Assembly: GCA_026419775.2 (NCBI GenBank)
Contig: JAOPGA020000927.1
Span: forward strand, 1-64,000
Reading direction: 5' to 3'
DNA from: Acrasis kona
Taxonomy: Eukaryota > Heterolobosea > Eutetramitea > Acrasida > Acrasidae
Length of the DNA stretch: 64,000 nucleotides
Shown: positions 1 to 8,806 of the stretch, piece after piece
How the letters are laid out: each line of letters begins with the position of its first letter
How positions within the stretch are numbered: the stretch's first letter is position 1
Translations under genes and position numbers: made by a program
Notes under the pieces: model-generated
Database searches by the model: none
What the model was told of the DNA's origin: nothing
The model's input: only the letters and a program-made list of their open reading frames with translations

Positions 1-789
1 TGCGTTCTTGGCGGCCTTCTTTAGGAACTTGCCCCAGAAGCCCTTCTTCTTCTTGTATCTCTTTCCACCCTTCTTGCTATACTTCTTCTTGTCGGATTGA
101 GTTTCAGCTACTGGTTCCTCTTCGGCTGGTTGTTCTGGTGCGGCAGTTGTGACTTCTTCGACTGGTGTTACTGGGGCGGCTGGTTTCTTACCCTTGCCTC
201 CCTTCTTGCCACCTTTCTTGCCTCCCTTCTTACCACCACGTTTACCACCCTTCTTTCCACTGCGTTTTGGTGCTCTCTTCTTGTCGGATTGAGTTTCGGC
301 TGCGGGTTCATCTGCAACTGGTTCAGCAGCAGCGGGCTCCTCAGCTGGGGCTGCGTTTTCGGCGACAGCATTTGAGACTGCACCTGCAACGGCGCCAATG
401 TTTTCGGTTATCTTAGAGATGGCACTTTCCTTTTCTTCCTTGGGTTGTTTGTCCTTCTTTGGCTTCTTGCCCTTACCCTTACCCTTGGATTTCTTTGACT
501 TCTTACCCTTGGACTTTCTTGATTTCTTTGGCTTGGATCTCTTTGCCCTCTTCTTGTCGGAAAGTTCGGATGGGGTTTCTGCGGAGGCTTCAGCGGCAGG
601 CTCAGATTGTTGCGCCTGTGGTTCTTGGACCTTTGGCTTTTGGATTCTTGGTTGACGTCTTTGTGAGAATCTCTTGCCTCTTCTTCTATCAGAGAGAGCT
701 TGGACGGAAGAGTCGGATTGGACTTCAATGTAGTCCGCGCAGACAAACGCTACAACGAACAACAACAAAGCCAAGATGATGAACCTCAT
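1..789 (-). CDS. secreted Lys/Gly-rich basic protein, 3' end outside window
   Basis: The frame is open for 263 codons from the ATG at 789 to the window edge, so the C-terminus is missing. The first 18 residues form a clear signal peptide (MRFIILALLLFVVAFVCA). The mature part alternates Ala/Pro/Glu-rich linkers with very basic blocks. Four spaced SDKKR-like motifs (SDRRRGKR, SDKKRAKR, SDKKRAPKR, SDKKKYSKK) each open a basic block, and one block is a GGKK/GGKR repeat. Near the edge the sequence becomes amphipathic (KKGFWGKFLKKAAKNA). No known domain was recognised. The dibasic motifs could be proprotein-processing sites, or the protein could bind polyanions outside the cell. A shared SDKRR motif after the signal peptide links it to the secreted protein at 54061. 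The function is unknown; the reading frame and secretion signal are secure. Confidence 0.8.
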   Translation of the reverse strand, partial: MRFIILALLLFVVAFVCADYIEVQSDSSVQALSDRRRGKRFSQRRQPRIQKPKVQEPQAQQSEPAAEASAETPSELSDKKRAKRSKPKKSRKSKGKKSKKSKGKGKGKKPKKDKQPKEEKESAISKITENIGAVAGAVSNAVAENAAPAEEPAAAEPVADEPAAETQSDKKRAPKRSGKKGGKRGGKKGGKKGGKKGGKGKKPAAPVTPVEEVTTAAPEQPAEEEPVAETQSDKKKYSKKGGKRYKKKKGFWGKFLKKAAKNA

Positions 790-1498
790 TAGTGGTGTTT
801 TGAAAAGAAAGTATGATGAATGACGGAGTCCGGGACACCATTTTTATAGGTTTACGTGATTGACTTTGACAAGTGGTTTGTTACGGAACTCCATTGTGAT
901 TGATATGTAATCATGTCAAAGAGTATATCCTATTTTGGACCTGTAACAGATTGACTTCGTGAAATTTGGCGAATGACTGCAGAGCTTTCCGAAAGCGGGA
1001 CTCGAGTAATACCCGCTTGTCTTTGCGCTTTGACTTAATCCGTGGGTGTCCCTCCTCAAAGGACTATGTTTGATACTGCTGGGGTTTTTAAATTTTCAGC
1101 TACGTATCAACACAATGTCTTCGTTCACATATATTATCAGCTCTGTGATAAAAGAAACCAACATCCATTCACACTGTGATCAATATTCCCATGTGTATCT
1201 CTTACACCAACAACGATTAAAATCCTGATGATGTGTTTTCTCAACTTAATTTTTAAAATGCATAGCTCCTACACAATTGGAATAGCTTAATTCAAATTAA
1301 AGTATATTTCATTATTGTGTAATTTTTGCCTCGTCATGCGAATGTGGTGTTGTTGTGGTTTTTAGCTTTTACTATAGGCTTGTGAGAATTAGAGTGGTGG
1401 TATCTGTTAAAGAATTAGGTTTTTACATGACAATGGACGAGGTCATCCATACAAAATATCGGAGTTGATTTCAGGCGTTGAAGACTTTACAATTTAAC
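790..1498. other. intergenic region between divergent genes
   Basis: About 700 nt separates two divergently transcribed secreted-protein genes. Apart from the TATA box at 841 I see only a 60-codon frame without ATG at 1046, which I do not believe, and AT-rich sequence. Confidence 0.5.
841..848 (-). promoter_or_regulatory. TATA box of the Lys/Gly-rich secreted protein
   Basis: On the minus strand the sequence reads TATAAAAA, 52 nt upstream of the ATG at 789. Similar boxes sit 37-53 nt upstream of other starts in this window. Confidence 0.55.
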
Positions 1499-2213
1499 AT
1501 GAATTGGTTAGTGTGCGTACTTCTCCTTGTATCCATATGCATCGCGCACACACCAAGTGAACCCAGTAGACGAGTGCTACCCAGATTTAATTCATCTGTC
1601 AAGGTAATAAGAGAGGATCTATCAGGAGACATAAACATTGGGAGGGGAAAATTATACGTTGATTTCGAGAGAAGACTTTTACAAATGAATCTTTTAGTAC
1701 AACAAGCTGATGGTTCTATCATGAGTAGATACTCTTTAATGACTAAACTCGGTCAGGGCGTAAGATTATGAAAGAGGTTAATGTTTTAATGTATGTTAGA
1801 AAAAATCATATTTAATCTACGCCGTCACTGAGTCGCCAGACGCAAGGAAGCACTGCGAATTGCTTGGAAATTTGAACGTGACGAACCTACCTGAAACCTT
1901 TATAGTGCCCCAAAACGCTACTTCGGAATATGAAAGAAAGAATGGAGAGCATTGCACTAGATGGTCTTTTGCAGTAGAAAACCCAAAACCTTCCTATGCC
2001 CTCTACGAACATACTAAAATTCACATGCTGTGTACATTGTATTTGAGTAGGTTTGATCAAAGTATTGTACACTTTGAAGTCAGTCCTAGTCCTTTGGATG
2101 GAGGCAAGCTCACATTCTTAACTTATGATGTGGAGCCGACAGTTCCAAATGAATTCCTCCTAGGGACAGGTCAATTTGAAGTACCGCAGTTCTGTAAAGT
2201 ACCAAAAGTGTAA
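1499..2213 (+). CDS. small secreted ependymin/LolA-like protein (two exons)
   Basis: Exons 1499..1759 and 1800..2213 join in phase 0 across a 40-nt intron (GTAAGA...TTAG) to give 224 residues. The ATG at 1499 starts a signal peptide (MNWLVCVLLLVSICIA). The pattern fits the ependymin/LolA-like fold family of small secreted lipid- or calcium-binding proteins: a 'LYVDFERRLLQMNLLV' strand, then 'YLIYAV...C', then 'FIVPQNA' and 'C..W'. That assignment rests on pattern only. The first five residues match those of the Vps62-like protein at 11068. The stop codon is followed 12 nt later by AATAAA. It is convergent with the GH43-like gene, 29 bp apart. Confidence 0.7.
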
Positions 2214-2225
2214 ATTAAACATCTC

Positions 2226-2231
2226 AATAAA
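2226..2231 (+). terminator. polyadenylation signal
   Basis: AATAAA lies 12 nt after the stop codon of the ependymin-like gene and before the convergent stop at 2243. Confidence 0.6.
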
Positions 2232-2242
2232 AGTAATAAGCT

Positions 2243-3370
2243 TTATAAAACATCAATTTCAAATTCATCTACCCACGTAATTGGTAAAACGCTTCCGTCC
2301 TCTCCAAACTTTAGTGGAACCCATGTTTGAGGGTCGTGTGCCTTTATGCCATCAGGTGCCTGCTGCCAACGATCCCCAGTCCAAATGTATTCCTTTCCAT
2401 TTGGCGTGTCAACCTCAACAATGTGGTTTTGCTGGGCTCTGAGAGTAGATGTTGTTTTAGGATTGGTGTATTGGCAGCCATGACCAGGAGTGGGCTCGCC
2501 ATTACCGATTATGGTTCCATTAGTAGGGACGCAAGCAAGATCAGGACCTGGCTGTCTCTTCCAAGGGCCCATAGGATGAGGTGCAGTATAGACGATAACG
2601 CCACTTCCCTGCTGACAAAAACAACAACAAGAACCAAATAGTACATAATAAATATTTTTTCTTTTAAACATGACAGGGGCCTCCACAAAGTAGTCTGGAA
2701 AGAATCTTGGATCGGCCGCACCAGGATTACATTCTGCCTGTCTTCCAGTAGAAGCGAGATAATCAGGAGTTAAAAGTTCAATGCCAATTTTATAATTTGC
2801 ACTGATGATTGCATACCCAGATCCATCCTCATCTGCAAATAAGGTAAAGTCACCAGCTGGTTGCTGTGTATTGTTGACTTGTACTACTTGGGTCTTGAAA
2901 CCACCAATTGGTGAATCTGATGTTGCAGCAGCAAAGCCGTTGTACTTTCCTGTGGTGGTTACATAGTTCCACCACAATACATATTTTTTATTGTTCTTGT
3001 TATATATAGCATGGGGCCGGAACACTGTGCCTTCTGGTCTCTTTGATATTTCTACCGCACTTCCTACAACTTTCCAGTTAACAAAGTCGTAGGTCTCTAC
3101 AACAGTGATGTTGTGGTTGTATTTGAAACCGCAACTATCTTCAGTTTTATCGCATCCCCAGCGCTTTGGTTCAATACATGGCCCGTATTGTGTAGCATAT
3201 GTGTAGTAAGGTCCTTTTGGATCAAATTTTAGAATGCAACCATCATGAGCATCGAGTATAGATCCCCATTGATTAAGGCGGGGCTTTATGTTGCTGATTG
3301 TTACTTTTTTTGATTGTATAAGCACGATCGCGAATGTCAACAGCAAGATAAGAGTGCTGTGGCGCAGCAT
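2243..3370 (-). CDS. secreted glycoside hydrolase family 43-like protein
   Basis: This single-exon gene encodes 375 residues with an N-terminal signal peptide (MLRHSTLILLLTFAIVLIQS). Several features fit a GH43-type five-bladed propeller: the early 'LDAHDGCILKF' acidic segment, 'FRPHAIYNKNNKKYVLWW', 'PAGDFTLFADEDGSGY' and 'PDYFVEAPVMFKRKNIYYVLFG'. The Glu in 'VEAP' sits where GH43 enzymes place a catalytic acid. These enzymes remove arabinose, xylose or galactose from plant or microbial polysaccharides, so a digestive role outside the cell or in food vacuoles is likely. A run of three Cys (GSCCCFC) is unusual. The substrate cannot be read from sequence. Confidence 0.75.
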   Translation of the reverse strand: MLRHSTLILLLTFAIVLIQSKKVTISNIKPRLNQWGSILDAHDGCILKFDPKGPYYTYATQYGPCIEPKRWGCDKTEDSCGFKYNHNITVVETYDFVNWKVVGSAVEISKRPEGTVFRPHAIYNKNNKKYVLWWNYVTTTGKYNGFAAATSDSPIGGFKTQVVQVNNTQQPAGDFTLFADEDGSGYAIISANYKIGIELLTPDYLASTGRQAECNPGAADPRFFPDYFVEAPVMFKRKNIYYVLFGSCCCFCQQGSGVIVYTAPHPMGPWKRQPGPDLACVPTNGTIIGNGEPTPGHGCQYTNPKTTSTLRAQQNHIVEVDTPNGKEYIWTGDRWQQAPDGIKAHDPQTWVPLKFGEDGSVLPITWVDEFEIDVL

Positions 3371-3870
3371 TTTTTTATGATCTAATCAACCAGTGGAATT
3401 TAAAAATTATTGTTGACCAGGATTAAAGTGGAAAGGCCACAAGTTGTTAGTCCACGAAACTTATTTTTAGATATGTGAAAAACGTTGGTCCTCCTCTGTA
3501 TGACAGTAGGGTAGTGCTGATATGATTTGTGATGCAGGAGGAGATAAATTTTCAAACACCAATACAAACAAAAGAAAGTAGTTTACAAACTGCAAGGAAG
3601 ATCTTTTTATTTTGGTGAAAACTCTTAAAAGGTTTGTTGATGTATGCGCGCTGATCAAATAAAGTCAAAAATCTGTATAAAAATAGAGAATGATTCTAAA
3701 GATTCCCCACCATGATTTTGATAAAGATTTTGTCGTAATTATATATCTTAATATGTAGTGGTCTCATTCCCTCTTCACAAGATCCCCCGTAGAATCGTTT
3801 AAATTAGACCTTTGATTCGTTTAACAGAATCCAAATAACCCGAAATACGATCACGTCGAGGACGTATCCG
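3371..3870. other. intergenic region
   Basis: The 500 nt between divergent genes holds a TATAAAAATA on the plus strand near 3677, about 190 nt before the next start. A 63-codon minus-strand frame at 3467 has no supporting features. Confidence 0.4.
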
Positions 3871-4257
3871 ATGATATCAAACCAGCACCTGACGCATCGT
3901 GACATGTATTCGGTCGAAGATATGAGATGCTCTATTATGGAGCTAGTAGAGGAAATGAACCGACAATCCCAAAGGAATGAGGAACTAACAAATGAAAACA
4001 ACAGACTGGTAAAGATGTTACCACTAAGGACTTCACCAACCGAAACATCATACAAACCACCAAAACAAAGGAGGCATCCTCGTACACAACCAAAACGTGA
4101 GGCAGATGCACATGATAAGTTAATCAAGACACACCGCCTCCAAACAACAAAAATCATAAACTTAAGAAGCTTCAAAGCAAGTTCAATGAAGCGAGCTTCA
4201 ATAGACGGAAAACCTCCGCCACAGAAGCGCGTATCATTCTCTCTAGTAGATATGTAA
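3871..4257 (+). CDS. small basic coiled-coil protein, unknown
   Basis: The ATG at 3871 opens 128 codons. The N-terminal third (about residues 12-45) is a short leucine/methionine heptad coiled coil rich in Glu and Asn. The rest is basic and disordered, with PPKQRR and PPPQKR tracts. I recognise no domain. The antisense frame across the same bases is longer (159 codons) but rich in Cys/Phe/Val and looks like a shadow. An AATAAA follows near 4319. Confidence 0.55.
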   Translation: MISNQHLTHRDMYSVEDMRCSIMELVEEMNRQSQRNEELTNENNRLVKMLPLRTSPTETSYKPPKQRRHPRTQPKREADAHDKLIKTHRLQTTKIINLRSFKASSMKRASIDGKPPPQKRVSFSLVDM

Positions 4258-4455
4258 ATAACTATATGCACTGTACAACACAAAAAGGCTCAACCGACAG
4301 TTTAGAACTTCTGTTGCAATAAATTGCCATATACTAATTAAATTTTTATCATTCATATGTCCCAGATCTAGCGGTATAATTCATCTCCTCATCATCCACA
4401 CCTTCATAAAATTGTCGGTAAAATTGGTTGACTAGATTTGAAAAAAAACTGTTTC

Positions 4456-6153
4456 ATGAGTTTTAGGTTGCGCGGTCCTTATTCAACTTTGAATTCGAGA
4501 CCTGGGACACCGAACGATTCGTTTCAGTCTTCATTCAATAACAGTTTTTTGAGGTGCTCTCTTGAAGATTTGGTTCCAGGATTAAACTCTCATGTTGGAT
4601 TGAATACGTCCACTGTTACATTTATTGAGAAGGAGGAAGAGACCTACACCAAAAATCCAGATAAGTTACACAAGAAGAAAGAGATTACCGAATCCAACCT
4701 AGACATCCAACCTCTACATGGAAAATTTCAAAAATTGAAAGCAAGAGAGCAGAGGTCGTCTCCGCTACCACCGTTTAAATCATCTATTTCAAGAATAGAA
4801 CCACGCGAGCTCTCCCACCATCTATTCGCCACCACAGGAGGACTAGCAAGCAGATTACACGAATGTGACGACGTCAACTTTAATATTCTAACAAGCAACC
4901 AAGATGTTATACAGTTTGAGAGTCACTCGCAAGAAATTTCCTACAAAAATGTAAAATCTGAACAAGAAGAGTACATATATGATGCTCATCAACATCAGAA
5001 ATCTGACAAAATAGAGTCCTCTGCTAGACCAAAATCCACTAATAAACAGCTAGAGATGGAGCTGGAACAAATAAAACAGCAAGCTTCTGCTATTGTAAAT
5101 CAGTCAACTAATAAAGACCATTCAAATGTTAGCAAGGCCATTGAGAACGGCTCTACAATCTCATTGTCAACTAATATTATTTCCAATGAACTGGACAATG
5201 AACTATTGCAGTGGTCTCTTTCAAGTTATCAAGAGAAACAAAAAACTACTAGTGAGGAAGACGACGCTGTCCTAAGAAATATGTTACATAAGAACTGCGT
5301 CGAAATGGAAATGACAGTTCAAAATCTAGGTAGCTCTATTAGAAATAGATTGGATGAACTTAACGAGTTATTACCACATATTGAGACAGTAGATGTTGTA
5401 GACAGTGAAAAAGCTGATGTGGCTGATAGTTCTCTTGAGGAGAATGAGGAGAACACCATAGCGCCTACTGTTGTTGTAAATACTATAGAGGAGAATATTG
5501 AATTAACAAATGAAGTTCATCAAAAAACTGTTGTTGAAGAGGTAGAGGTGACAAGTAACAACCATGAGGATGTTATTTTGAGCTCTGATTATCTGATTGA
5601 CCGCGGTGGGGCGACAATAGCTGCGGCTATGGCTATACTGGGTGCAAGTGATTTTAATAAAGTTTATGAAGACGTACAGGATGTACCTGATGGTAGTGAT
5701 GCATTGTCAGAAAAATCAATTCCAACATCCGACAAAGTTCAAGAAGTGATTCCTTCTCCTGTTGTAACACCTCGTGCTGAGAGTTATAAAACTCAAAACA
5801 ATGGTTCTGAGACTAGTGGTCACATTATAAAATCAACAAAAAACAAACGTAGGATTAGTACTGAGAGCAGTGTTAGTTCTAGTTCTTCAACAGTTGCTTC
5901 TGGTTATAATGCTATTTGTAATGAATTGAATTCTAGTCGAGTTTCAAGACACAGTTGCTGTAAACATGATTTATTTGGGTTAAAATCTGCTTATTTGATA
6001 CACGATGAGTACATAGGCAAATCTAAATCTTCTGTTGAATACAACAGAGAATCAAAATATTTGTTTCATAACTCGAACGAAGGAAGGAAAGATATTCTGA
6101 GCTTTTACAGGAGTGAAATTGAGAAGATTGATAGAGACTTATTGTGGGATTAA
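4456..6153 (+). CDS. large low-complexity protein, unknown
   Basis: The first ATG in the open frame is at 4456 and gives 565 residues. The N-terminus (MSFRLRGPYSTL...RPGTPN) is basic and Ser/Thr-Pro rich. The centre is acidic and Glu/Val/Asn rich, with short helical stretches (EMELEQIKQQ, LRNMLHKNCVEMEM). A Ser cluster (SSVSSSSSTVASG) follows, and the C-terminus ends LSFYRSEIEKIDRDLLWD. No transmembrane segment, signal peptide or known catalytic motif is visible. It may be a scaffold or cytoskeletal protein. Short tracts such as AAAMAILGA could form a small hydrophobic docking helix. Confidence 0.7.
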   Translation: MSFRLRGPYSTLNSRPGTPNDSFQSSFNNSFLRCSLEDLVPGLNSHVGLNTSTVTFIEKEEETYTKNPDKLHKKKEITESNLDIQPLHGKFQKLKAREQRSSPLPPFKSSISRIEPRELSHHLFATTGGLASRLHECDDVNFNILTSNQDVIQFESHSQEISYKNVKSEQEEYIYDAHQHQKSDKIESSARPKSTNKQLEMELEQIKQQASAIVNQSTNKDHSNVSKAIENGSTISLSTNIISNELDNELLQWSLSSYQEKQKTTSEEDDAVLRNMLHKNCVEMEMTVQNLGSSIRNRLDELNELLPHIETVDVVDSEKADVADSSLEENEENTIAPTVVVNTIEENIELTNEVHQKTVVEEVEVTSNNHEDVILSSDYLIDRGGATIAAAMAILGASDFNKVYEDVQDVPDGSDALSEKSIPTSDKVQEVIPSPVVTPRAESYKTQNNGSETSGHIIKSTKNKRRISTESSVSSSSSTVASGYNAICNELNSSRVSRHSCCKHDLFGLKSAYLIHDEYIGKSKSSVEYNRESKYLFHNSNEGRKDILSFYRSEIEKIDRDLLWD

Positions 6154-6257
6154 CTTAGGCAGAAACTTTGAAAGTTGTGTCTTTTCATAATAAATATTGT
6201 AAATTTTAATGCAAACGTTGGGTTGTCTCACAACATAATCGTAGTTCATTGTAAAAC

Positions 6258-7490
6258 ATGCACACCTGGATATCAGACGATATATGGCTACAAGTAATAT
6301 TCCTCTTCTCAACACCGAAGGAAATCATACAATTCTCAAGAACAAACCGATATTATAACTTGTTGCTTACTGAGAACTCATCAGGGTGTAAAACATTGTG
6401 GCAATATCATTTGAAACATTTACACGAGACCACCTTTACTCATCACAAGGCACAGTGCAAAGAGTTGGTATCATTATATGCATTGAGTGGATCTGATAAT
6501 GCGATATTAATACTTAACCAGGTTTGTTTCGTATTATCGTCAGGACACCACCAAAATCTACACCTCAATACGATATATCCATTTTGGAGCTCGAGAACAA
6601 AAGCAAGAAAGAGTGAAAACGTTGTCAACCACTGCAAAATAGCATTCTTGTCGAATGACAGCAGACTATTGAGTTGTTTACTACACATGGGATTTCATGG
6701 GAAACTCGACGAATACATACCAACGTTCTTTGACAATAGCGCCTTTAACCACGTGTTCGATTCACATTCAAAACACAACACACCACATAAATTCATGTTC
6801 AGCGTTAGGGATACATCGGGGACAGACATGTACGATCGTTTACAAAGTTTATGTTATCCAGGAGCAGATTACTTCGTCTACGTATTTAACATGCACAAAG
6901 CGGAGGATCTTCAAAATTTAATTAACAAATGGAGGACAGTTTTGGATTCGCACACTACAATTTTATTTTTGGGAATCAATTGGACCGACTTTGATATCAA
7001 ATGCTCATCATACAGCATGTTGAGCGAACTTGTACATAAAGATAAAACATCCATTACAAAACAAGCAGTAATGGACATTGCAAAGGAGACAAAAGCACTT
7101 TGTTTTTTGGAATTAAAACTTTTGAACAATCCAGTGGTAGAGACGACCAGATTGTTTGATGTCATGCTGCGGGTGTGCGCATCACATTTAAAAGATTTAA
7201 ATTTCGTTGCCGATGACAGAATCATGAATGATGTGGTGAGGTATTTTGGGAGAGGAGCTATAGAGATTCCTACATTTGTTATGCCAGCCTCTCCTAAGAA
7301 ACCAAGAAGAGTTCTTTCCATCTCCCCAAAAAATTTATCTCCTGGTCAGACTTTCTGGTCCCAGAAAACATTTTCGCCTAAAAGTCTACAGAAAATTTCA
7401 AGAACATTTAACGGTCTTTTCTCCTCGCCAAAGAAGCCATCAATGCCTTCTAAAAGTAGATCGTTTAATGATTTGATAGCAACTTCCTGA
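6258..7490 (+). CDS. F-box protein fused to a degenerate Rho-family GTPase domain
   Basis: The gene encodes 410 residues from the ATG at 6258. Residues 4-50 look like an F-box (ISDDIWLQVIFLF...FSRTNRYYNLLL...LW). Residues 125-310 align by eye with Rac/Rho. EYIPTFFDN (152-160) matches switch I. RDTSGTDMYDRLQSLCYPGA (184-203) matches the 'DTAGQEDYDRLRPLSYPGA' region. ILFLGINWTDFD (235-246) sits at the G4 position. The P-loop GxxxxGKT is replaced by LSNDSRLLS, the switch II Gln is Thr and the NKxD/TKxD motif is lost, so nucleotide binding is unlikely. The C-terminus is basic with repeated SPKK/SPK sites and may be phosphorylated. An SCF substrate receptor with a pseudo-GTPase recognition module is the natural inference. 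Confidence 0.7.
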   Translation: MHTWISDDIWLQVIFLFSTPKEIIQFSRTNRYYNLLLTENSSGCKTLWQYHLKHLHETTFTHHKAQCKELVSLYALSGSDNAILILNQVCFVLSSGHHQNLHLNTIYPFWSSRTKARKSENVVNHCKIAFLSNDSRLLSCLLHMGFHGKLDEYIPTFFDNSAFNHVFDSHSKHNTPHKFMFSVRDTSGTDMYDRLQSLCYPGADYFVYVFNMHKAEDLQNLINKWRTVLDSHTTILFLGINWTDFDIKCSSYSMLSELVHKDKTSITKQAVMDIAKETKALCFLELKLLNNPVVETTRLFDVMLRVCASHLKDLNFVADDRIMNDVVRYFGRGAIEIPTFVMPASPKKPRRVLSISPKNLSPGQTFWSQKTFSPKSLQKISRTFNGLFSSPKKPSMPSKSRSFNDLIATS

Positions 7491-7621
7491 AATAGTCGGA
7501 ACGCAGTTTCGGCTTATACTTTAAATGGCGCTGAATATGGTGATGTAATCATGAGTGCTCCATCAATAAATATTTGATTAACAACATCTAAGACTTCTTG
7601 TTTGAATGGTTGTGTATTGTA

Positions 7622-8317
7622 ATGAATGGAATAATTGCCACACTTTCACACGAGTTGGAAAGAAGGGGTCTTGATTTGACAAAGACATTTAGAGTAGGGA
7701 AGTACAATGAATATTTTAATAACGACAAATGCCTCAAATTAAACACTTCATTTAGTAAATATGGAGATAATTCTTTGGCTGTTCTGGTGGGCAATACCAA
7801 AGCAATATGGAAACCTTTTGTCTCATCATATGTAACTCAATACGAGAATGAAAAAAATCCACTCGACAAGTATGTTTTTGACTCTGTTCACAGCGTTCTT
7901 GATGAATCTTTTCCAAAACACAAAGTCTACTTCTCCCATGAGATGCAGAGCGAGAACAAACCTGTTGTAGCCATTCAGAGAGCAGCTCACATTTCTAAAC
8001 TTGCATTCTACGACGACCAATGTACCTTTTTAAGCATCCATAAAAAATATGGACCTTGGATCGCCTTGCGCTGTGTTATTGTCTTTGAACTTGAATACAT
8101 TGATGAAATCGAAGGTGAATCATTTTGTAATCCTTGTGGGGAGGACACTAAAAACTTAATCTCGTGTGCAATGAGAGAAGCATTTGATAATGCACACGAT
8201 TGGCGGATGTGGTTAAAGATGAGGGATGTGTGTGGAAAAGATTTTTTACAAGAGTACAGGTACTCTGTAAACCAAATAGAATATCATTATACGAAAAACA
8301 AACTACTAATAAATTGA
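7622..8317 (+). CDS. MMACHC-like cobalamin-processing protein
   Basis: The ATG at 7622 gives 231 residues; the frame extends upstream but has no earlier ATG. The order of motifs matches the MMACHC (cblC) family: 'LAVLVGNTKAIWKPF' near the start, 'PLDKYVFDSVHSVL', then 'AIQRAAHISKLAFYDD' and 'SIHKKYGPWIALRCVIVF', and a C-terminal 'DWRMWLKMRDVCGKDF'. Known members bind alkyl- and cyanocobalamin and remove the upper ligand by reduction or glutathione transfer, feeding methionine synthase and methylmalonyl-CoA mutase. Divergence is considerable, so activity is inferred. The length is close to the conserved core of the family. Confidence 0.72.
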   Translation: MNGIIATLSHELERRGLDLTKTFRVGKYNEYFNNDKCLKLNTSFSKYGDNSLAVLVGNTKAIWKPFVSSYVTQYENEKNPLDKYVFDSVHSVLDESFPKHKVYFSHEMQSENKPVVAIQRAAHISKLAFYDDQCTFLSIHKKYGPWIALRCVIVFELEYIDEIEGESFCNPCGEDTKNLISCAMREAFDNAHDWRMWLKMRDVCGKDFLQEYRYSVNQIEYHYTKNKLLIN

Positions 8318-8806
8318 CACAAAATGTTTAATTAAAAAATTGATTTTGTCGATTAAGTTGCTTTAATCAGCATGCTTTGTTATTATTGGAAAATCTTCGT
8401 GTTGTAATCGTGGTGACCTCTAAGCAGCAAAATCAATATTTTGCGGGTGGGGAAATCCTCTACCAAACATGGCTAATTGGATTAATGGGAAAATTCAACG
8501 AAATCGCATTGACACCAATAAGTTGTGCATATTAGAATGACAATAGCGATTTATTGTTGAAAGACATATTCGTAAAACGCTCACATTATATACCGGCAAG
8601 GAGATTTTATTGCAGAAGTGATTTTGGCCGGAAAATAAATAGAGTCAATTATGTAATGTGATGTCCTCCATAACCTAAAAAGATCAAAATTTATTTTCGA
8701 TCGCGCTCCACTTTGGTCAATACTATTTCCCCTTAAAAACTGTAAAGCACTAAAGAGATTTTTAATTCGACGCAACTGTTTTGCACACCAGAAACAAAAG
8801 AACGCA
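8318..8806. other. intergenic region
   Basis: This AT-rich spacer of about 490 nt precedes the GT61 gene. A TATATA near 8587 is too far from the start to assign. The minus-strand frame at 8581..8823 overlaps the next gene and looks like chance. Confidence 0.4.

Noticed and set aside
1046-1228. 60-codon ORF between divergent genes
   Set aside because: It has no ATG at the start, no domain and is placed in a promoter region.
3804-4283. 159-codon minus-strand ORF opposite the small coiled-coil gene
   Set aside because: It is longer than the sense frame, but rich in Cys/Phe/Val/Ile with no domain, and the sense product has a coherent coiled coil and downstream AATAAA.
6911-7321. 136-codon minus-strand ORF
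   Set aside because: It is antisense to the well-supported F-box/Rho-like gene, with no features of its own.
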